The notes beneath the pieces were generated by a model. The model worked only from the letters and a program-made list of their open reading frames with translations, made no database searches and was not told the origin of the DNA. Of a stretch of 64,000 bases of DNA, positions 59,577 through 64,000 are shown piece after piece; the first letter of the stretch is position 1, and every line of letters begins with the position of its first letter. Source of the DNA: Onchocerca lupi (taxonomy: Eukaryota; Nematoda; Chromadorea; Rhabditida; Onchocercidae); NCBI GenBank assembly GCA_028564675.1, contig JAOVVO010000069.1, forward strand, positions 124,001 to 188,000. The letters run 5' to 3'. The position numbers and the translations under genes were made by a program.

Positions 59577-61767
59577 ATGACAACGTTATTATATATTGTT
59601 TTATGGCTAATTACGCCAGTATTCAGCGGTGATACTTATCAGATGATGAATGGCACTAAGGAGATTTCTCTGATCGGAGTGAGTTTGTGCAAGTTAGTCA
59701 TGTTCTTAATTATTTATCATTCATAAACTCAAGAATATAAGAGTTTTTGATAAATGATTCGATGATGTATCCAAAAATTAAACTCTCCCTTGACCAAAAT
59801 ATTTGAAGATGAAATTACTGGCGAAACAACAGAAGCAAGAATCTAGATCTGGTGACTCTGAAGAATGTATGAATACGGAACCAAAAAAAGTATTGGATTT
59901 TAATATTTTTATTCATGAAGAAAATTTGAAGATTACGCAAAGTCTTTAATATAATTATTGATTATGACAGTTTATCGAATGTAACTGCTTTCTTCTTTCA
60001 TTTCTTATTTATACAAATAAAAATTCAAACGATCTTTGTTCGTCTCCGCAAAACTCCTGAAGTTCTATACCGATTGCTTTCAAATTTTGATAAAACCTTG
60101 CATTCGGATAGGCGGATGTTTTTATTATATTAACAACCATACTTTTTTTACGTGTCACGTCCGTGACAGCTAGAAGTAAATGAGAAGGCGAGGTTCATTG
60201 ACTCCGCCTTCCTTTTTTTCCCTCATTCTCCTTCTTCCTTCCATCTCTCTTTCTCCTTTTCTCGACTTAAAAATATGGTTAGAACAAGGCGTATACAACT
60301 ATGTAAACATGAATGGATGACGTGGGTAGAATAAGGCTAGAATTAAAAGAAAAAAAAACTGCTGTCAACCAAATTTTTCAACATTTTATCAACATTTATT
60401 GTTATTTTTTAGTATTATTCATTATTTATTAATTTATTCCTAAGTCATCTCTTTATAACTTTTAACTACTAGGATCAAGTCGATCACTCTCGCGCGCCAA
60501 AAAAGGCGCATCATCATCACGCGCTAACAAAGAGTCCTTTTCTATCATTTTATAGAAGGATGTCAGCGGGAGCGGTTTAATGCTCCAACTCAGGTTTTTA
60601 TATCGTTTTGTCCTTTTTTACGCCATTAGATCTCTTTTACTGATGTTATTGATTTGTAATTATTTCGTAATAAATAATAATAAATAAAGGTAAATAATGA
60701 TAATTGATTATGGATAGTAATAAATAATAAGTAAAAATAAATAATAATAAAGAATTAGCCATTCCTTTGTAACCCTTAACTAGGTTCAATGTCGATCATT
60801 CTCGCTCGCCAACAAAGGCGCATCATCATCACGCGCTAAGAAAAAGGCGCCCTTTTCTATCATTTAATATGATTAACATAGGGATGTCAACAGGAGCGGT
60901 TTAATGTTTCGACTCGGAGCGTTTTCTCCTTTTTTACATTTACAAATTTACCATTAGATTTGTTTTATTGATATTATTGATTTGTAATTGTATCATAATA
61001 AATAATAAATAATAGCAACGAGTGTAGAAAAACATGCGCGTATTCGAATGCAATGTTGTGTCTGAATTTCAGAGCAGAAGGTAAAGACTTTCTGATATCT
61101 AAGATTTTGAATTAATAAAGATAAGACGCGTATTTACGAACTTCTGAAGATTTAAGATTTTTGAACAAACGAACATTGACATTTTTATTTATATAGATTA
61201 GCTGGAGCCAGACACCCGAAGCGTGGCCGGCCCTCACACACTAGCTGTATCGGCCACACGGAGCGTGGCCGGGTCCAGCTAGTAATATAAGATTTTCTTA
61301 AAAATATAGAACATTAATCAATCGTTGTCATAGAAAAGAATCATATCTGATTATATCTGATATAAGTCGTTTTACAGAGACGCATATTTTAAAACCGCGC
61401 CGTATATTCTTTCAATTAAACGTGTTTTAAGTCAACTAAACAATTTATTTTCAGGCTTTGAACAAATTACATGCGAATCAATGTCCGAGAAATTGGACTT
61501 CCATTTTGTCAAACAATATTAATAATGCTTTCGGAAACTGTCTAATTTGTTATTTGGGTACAATGGATACAATTTCAGATATTTATGTTTCCGATGTTAA
61601 ATTGAAGACGTTCTTCACACTTTTTTTTGTCATAATAATTAATAGGTTTGCATTTTGGTAATCTTTGGAATTTTTTTGTAACTAATATCTTTTAGCATTT
61701 TTCATAATAATTAATGCCTTTTCTCTTTTTTTCTACGAGTTTGCTGCAGAACATCGAACAACGATAA
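59577..61767 (+). CDS. Small secreted protein, repeat-filled intron (3 exons, 86 aa)
   Basis: Exons 59577-59678, 61455-61595 and 61750-61767; all phase 0. Acceptors are TTTATTTTCAG and TTTGCTGCAG; a further acceptor (TTTTTCAG, 59550) 26 nt before the ATG fits SL addition. The signal peptide is TLLYIVLWLITPVFS, cut about residue 17. The mature protein is short with three Cys (HANQCPRNW; FGNCLICYLG) and an N-glycosylation-like NGT. AATAAA at 61772-61777 follows the stop. If the donor at 61595 is not used, the frame runs on to TAA at about 61659. The 1.8-kb first intron carries Helitron and LTR-like copies. No family is recognised; an extracellular role is inferred only from the signal peptide. 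Confidence 0.48.
60455..60700 (+). mobile_element. LTR-like repeat copy 1
   Basis: Shares with copy 2 the blocks GTCGATCA.TCTCGC.CGCCAA, GGCGCATCATCATCACGCGC, GGATGTCA.C.GGAGCGGTTTAATG and TATTGATTTGTAATT. Weaker similarity (GCGCTAACAAAG) links it to the SL1-bearing repeats, but no SL1-like motif is present here. Confidence 0.5.
60765..61012 (+). mobile_element. LTR-like repeat copy 2
   Basis: Direct repeat of copy 1 about 305 bp away, separated by an AATAATAAATA-rich spacer. The pair is too close to flank a coding retrotransposon, suggesting unequal recombination or tandem insertion. Confidence 0.5.
61013..61197 (-). mobile_element. Helitron 5' terminus on minus strand
   Basis: Reading from 61197 on the minus strand: TCTATATAAATAAAAATGTC, ...CAAAAATCTTAAATCTTC..., then GCATTCGAATACGCGCATG, the family 5' order. 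It directly abuts a minus-strand 3' terminus at 61198-61240. Confidence 0.6.
61198..61240 (-). mobile_element. Helitron 3' terminus on minus strand
   Basis: On the minus strand the sequence reads CCGGCCACGCTTCGGG...GGCTCCAGCTAA, a CTRR-type (CTAA) end matching the GGTCCAGCTAG ends at 61282 and 61873. Confidence 0.6.
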
Positions 61768-61872
61768 ACCGAATAAAGTTATTCAGAAATATTATTCATG
61801 CATATTATTTATCATGTTTTATTAGTTGTTATGTTATAATAATTTGATTTGATTTCGATTTTATTAAATAAA

Positions 61873-61940
61873 CTAGCTGGACCTGGACACGCTCCGCGTA
61901 GCCGATCCAGATAATCTATAAGGGCGGTACGCTTCGTGTG
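61873..61940 (-). mobile_element. Helitron 3' terminus on minus strand
   Basis: On the minus strand it ends ...GGCTACGCGGAGCGTGTCCAGGTCCAGCTAG at 61873. The rest of that element is missing, because a plus-strand Helitron begins at 61941. Confidence 0.55.
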
Positions 61941-63665
61941 TCTATATAAATAAAAATGTAAGTGTTTTCAAAATCTTAAAGCTCCGAAAGTTCTTAAACA
62001 CTTACCTTATCTATATCAGTTCGAAATTTTAAGCTTTGAAATTTTGATACAACGCTGCATTCGAATATGCGCATATTTTCATACACGCATTAGTGTAGCT
62101 CAATCTACTTAAGTGGTAAAAAAGAAAAGAAAAAGCGCATGTTTCTGTTGTCGGGGAAAAAACTGATATCTTGTAATTTGATTTGTAGTTTGATTGGTTT
62201 GGAGTTTGATTTTGCTGTTATGATTCGGCCAGGTCAGCAATAGATGTGAGGAGATGTTTTGTGTTTTGCGTGACAGAGATGAATACTGTCGAGAAAAGTT
62301 TTACTGATTGATGAGGAGTGATTCTCATAACAAACAATTATCAGAGAACATCCAGGCAAATTGATAGCTGGGTTATTCTTTCCTTTGTCGCTGATAGAGA
62401 AGAAAACTATTCGAGAGAATTGTCAAATTGTTGCTACTGTTGCGTCTCTTTGAACTGTCGCACTGGAATTCTTGGAACTCCGAACTGTTGCTGTTGCCGC
62501 GTCGATTTTCGTTGTTTATTTGTGAATTCGAGCGTCTTGATGGTAAACATGTTTGTTGTACCTTTGAGAGATATGTCGCATCGCGCCATTTGACTTTAAT
62601 ATTTCTTGATCAGCGTCGAATACGACTCCACATTCAGCAAGCACGCGATTATAATCGCCTTGCATTCCGGTACAGCTCAGCTGATGATTATAGTTTGAAC
62701 CGGATGTTCTCATCTGCACTATAACTAAAGTATGTACTTATTACAAGACTTTGAAATTTAATGAAGAAACGAAAATAATATGTTGCGCCACTGGAAAAAT
62801 TGGACTGCTCCAACTTGAAGAACCGCCAGAGCCATTAAAAACTTTGCTTGCCTGGTACACCGCCGAATCAAAGCGTTTCCTCTGTGAAATTAGAAAATAC
62901 AACTCGTGCTTTCAAATGACGTTTTTCGGCGCAGAAATCGTAACAACATAATTCATGCCAACTTTCAAAATGAAAGGACAAATTTAAAACCGGCTCCTGC
63001 TTCCGCTTGCAAATGGTCATCATAAATTCCTACAAATGTATTTCATCGGTGGTAGCAATGATGAATTAAATGCACGCTGCGAAATTCATACCGACATAGA
63101 AAAGTCGTTATTCCCCAATTGCAACAGCTTCTTTATGAGAAAAATAATTTAGCTTGTTTGTTTAAAATGGCAATTAATTTGATGCCATGTGATATTTACA
63201 AGATTGTTATTCATGCTGACAAAACGCCTGTCGGAGAACATGTGCTAAGATTCAATGCTCCATCATAGATGAAATGGCAATTGTTATAGTCAGACATCAC
63301 TTACAACCTAGAGATGTTGTTCTCCACCGAGAAACAATCAGTTGACAAAGATTGCAGAAACTCATCGATGCTACGATGCTCTGTAATATCCAGTCATTTT
63401 TTGGGATTGTACCGATGGATATCACTTCAATGTTGAGATAATAAATCCAATCAGTGGCGAAGAAACAAATAAGAAATGCAGGCAATGAACTATTATTCAT
63501 ACTGATTAACGATTCGAGAGAATGAAGACAATTACATTTTAAAATGCTGTCACAATATATCGTAGATATGCATGCAAAAATCGAAACAGAACGTTTGATA
63601 TTCATCCGTTTGAATCAGATCAAGCTTCGCTCTGAAGAATAAATCCATTTGCGAGATGCAATCAG
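61941..63665 (+). pseudogene. Decayed autonomous Helitron (RepHel N-terminal part)
   Basis: Rolling-circle transposon remnant. The 5' end TCTATATAAATAAAAATGTA lies at 61941, followed by the family motifs. Translated pieces in several frames match the Helitron-like N-terminal region: ARDYNRLAFRYSSADDYSLN (about 62645-62700), KFNEETKIICCATGKI...LEEPPEPLKTLL...YNSCFQMTFFGA (62751-62951), LQMYFIGGSNDELNARC, PCDIYKIVIHADKTPVGEHV, LRFNAPS, ETISRQRL-like, and VDMHAKIETERLIFIRLNQI (about 63560-63630). Frameshifts and stops separate them. The HUH replication motif and the helicase domain are absent: after HLRDAI (about 63665) another Helitron terminus takes over. Confidence 0.85.
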
Positions 63666-63669
63666 ACAC

Positions 63670-63960
63670 TCTTTTATATACAGACATACTTTTTTTTTAC
63701 GTTTCACATTCATGTAAGGTAAAAGTGAGGGGATTGTTTGACCACGCCCTGCACCACGCCTTCATGAATGACAGAATTTAATTGACCACTCCTTCATCAC
63801 GGATTGAATTTATTGGCCATGCCTTCTCTATGGATTCACTGCTCCTACTCTCTACATTGTTGACTTTTACACAGTGCTTCAAGTTCTTCACCGATTAATT
63901 TGAAATACAACGCTGCATTTGAATAGGTGAGAGTTTAAACTTTTTCATTTATTTGTTGCT
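63670..63960 (+). mobile_element. Further Helitron-family fragment, running toward window end
   Basis: Contains the palindrome-region motif TTTCACATTCATGTAAGGTAAAAGTGA, three CACGCCTTC/CATGCCTTC-type units, then AAGTTCTTCACCGATTAATTTGAAA and GCATTTGAATAGG. These are family 5'-region motifs. Order and truncation suggest one or two overlapping partial copies. Confidence 0.5.
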
Positions 63961-64000
63961 TTGTGAGGAATGTAGTTGCATCTCAGAAATGTCGAGATCA

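Larger units (their letters stand above)
60008..61282 (+). mobile_element. Non-autonomous Helitron with nested insertions
   Basis: The 5' part (60008 on) has the family order: AAATAAAAAT, ...GATTGCTTTCAAATTTTGAT, GCATTCGGATAGG, and the CACGTCCGTGACA palindrome before AAGTAAATGAGAAGGCG. The 3' end has a GC-rich hairpin (CGGCCAC...GTGGCCG), then GGGTCCAGCTAG followed by T, as expected of a Helitron CTRR terminus inserted before T. Two LTR-like copies and a minus-strand Helitron terminus lie inside. It is all within an intron of the secreted-protein gene. Confidence 0.6.

Noticed and set aside
60455..61012. A complete LTR retrotransposon
   Set aside because: The two LTR-like copies are only about 60 bp apart, with an AATAAT spacer and no gag, pol or primer-binding site.

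Overview
The window is eukaryotic nuclear DNA from a parasitic nematode, most likely a spirurid or filarial (clade III) worm. The evidence is roughly 75% AT with many poly-A/poly-T runs, short exons with nematode-type TTTTCAG acceptors, a cuticle collagen gene, 22-mers matching the nematode spliced leader SL1 at 20 of 22 positions, and a decayed Helitron family. The genus cannot be fixed from sequence alone. All exon models were assembled by hand from splice sites, phase and homology. No tRNA, rRNA, CRISPR array or bacterial-style operon was seen.

Layout: 3.5-7.2 kb (-) is a full-length kynureninase in 10 exons. 7.7-11.7 kb (-) is a FLYWCH zinc-finger protein, with a Helitron foldback in one intron. 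12.5-13.2 kb is a CpG- and C-rich promoter-like patch. 14-26 kb holds weakly supported small genes on both strands, a 114-residue probable mitochondrial membrane protein (17.8-19.5 kb, -), and an LTR-like repeat with an SL1-like core (21.5-22.1 kb). 26.2-26.6 kb is a Helitron fragment, followed by a complete Su(var)3-9-type histone H3K9 methyltransferase (26.9-29.6 kb, +). 33.0-33.3 kb is a second LTR with an SL1-like core. 34-42 kb is gene-poor apart from a possible split gene. 42.5-43.1 kb (+) is a two-exon Pmp3/UPF0057 microgene. 45.2-48.2 kb (-) has two unrecognised small-exon genes. 49.5-52.3 kb (+) is a six-exon cuticle collagen. 53.5-57.2 kb (-) is a Lys/Glu repeat protein grown by tandem exon duplication. 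59.6-61.8 kb (+) is a small secreted-protein gene whose first intron is filled with nested repeats. 61.9-63.7 kb is a decayed autonomous Helitron.

The well-supported genes are kynureninase, the FLYWCH protein, the SUV39-type methyltransferase, Pmp3, the collagen and the KEKE protein. They look like unrelated neighbours, not a functional cluster. Small-ORF models elsewhere carry low confidence because an AT-rich sequence of this length contains hundreds of 40-codon ORFs by chance; I kept only those with good acceptors and consistent phase.
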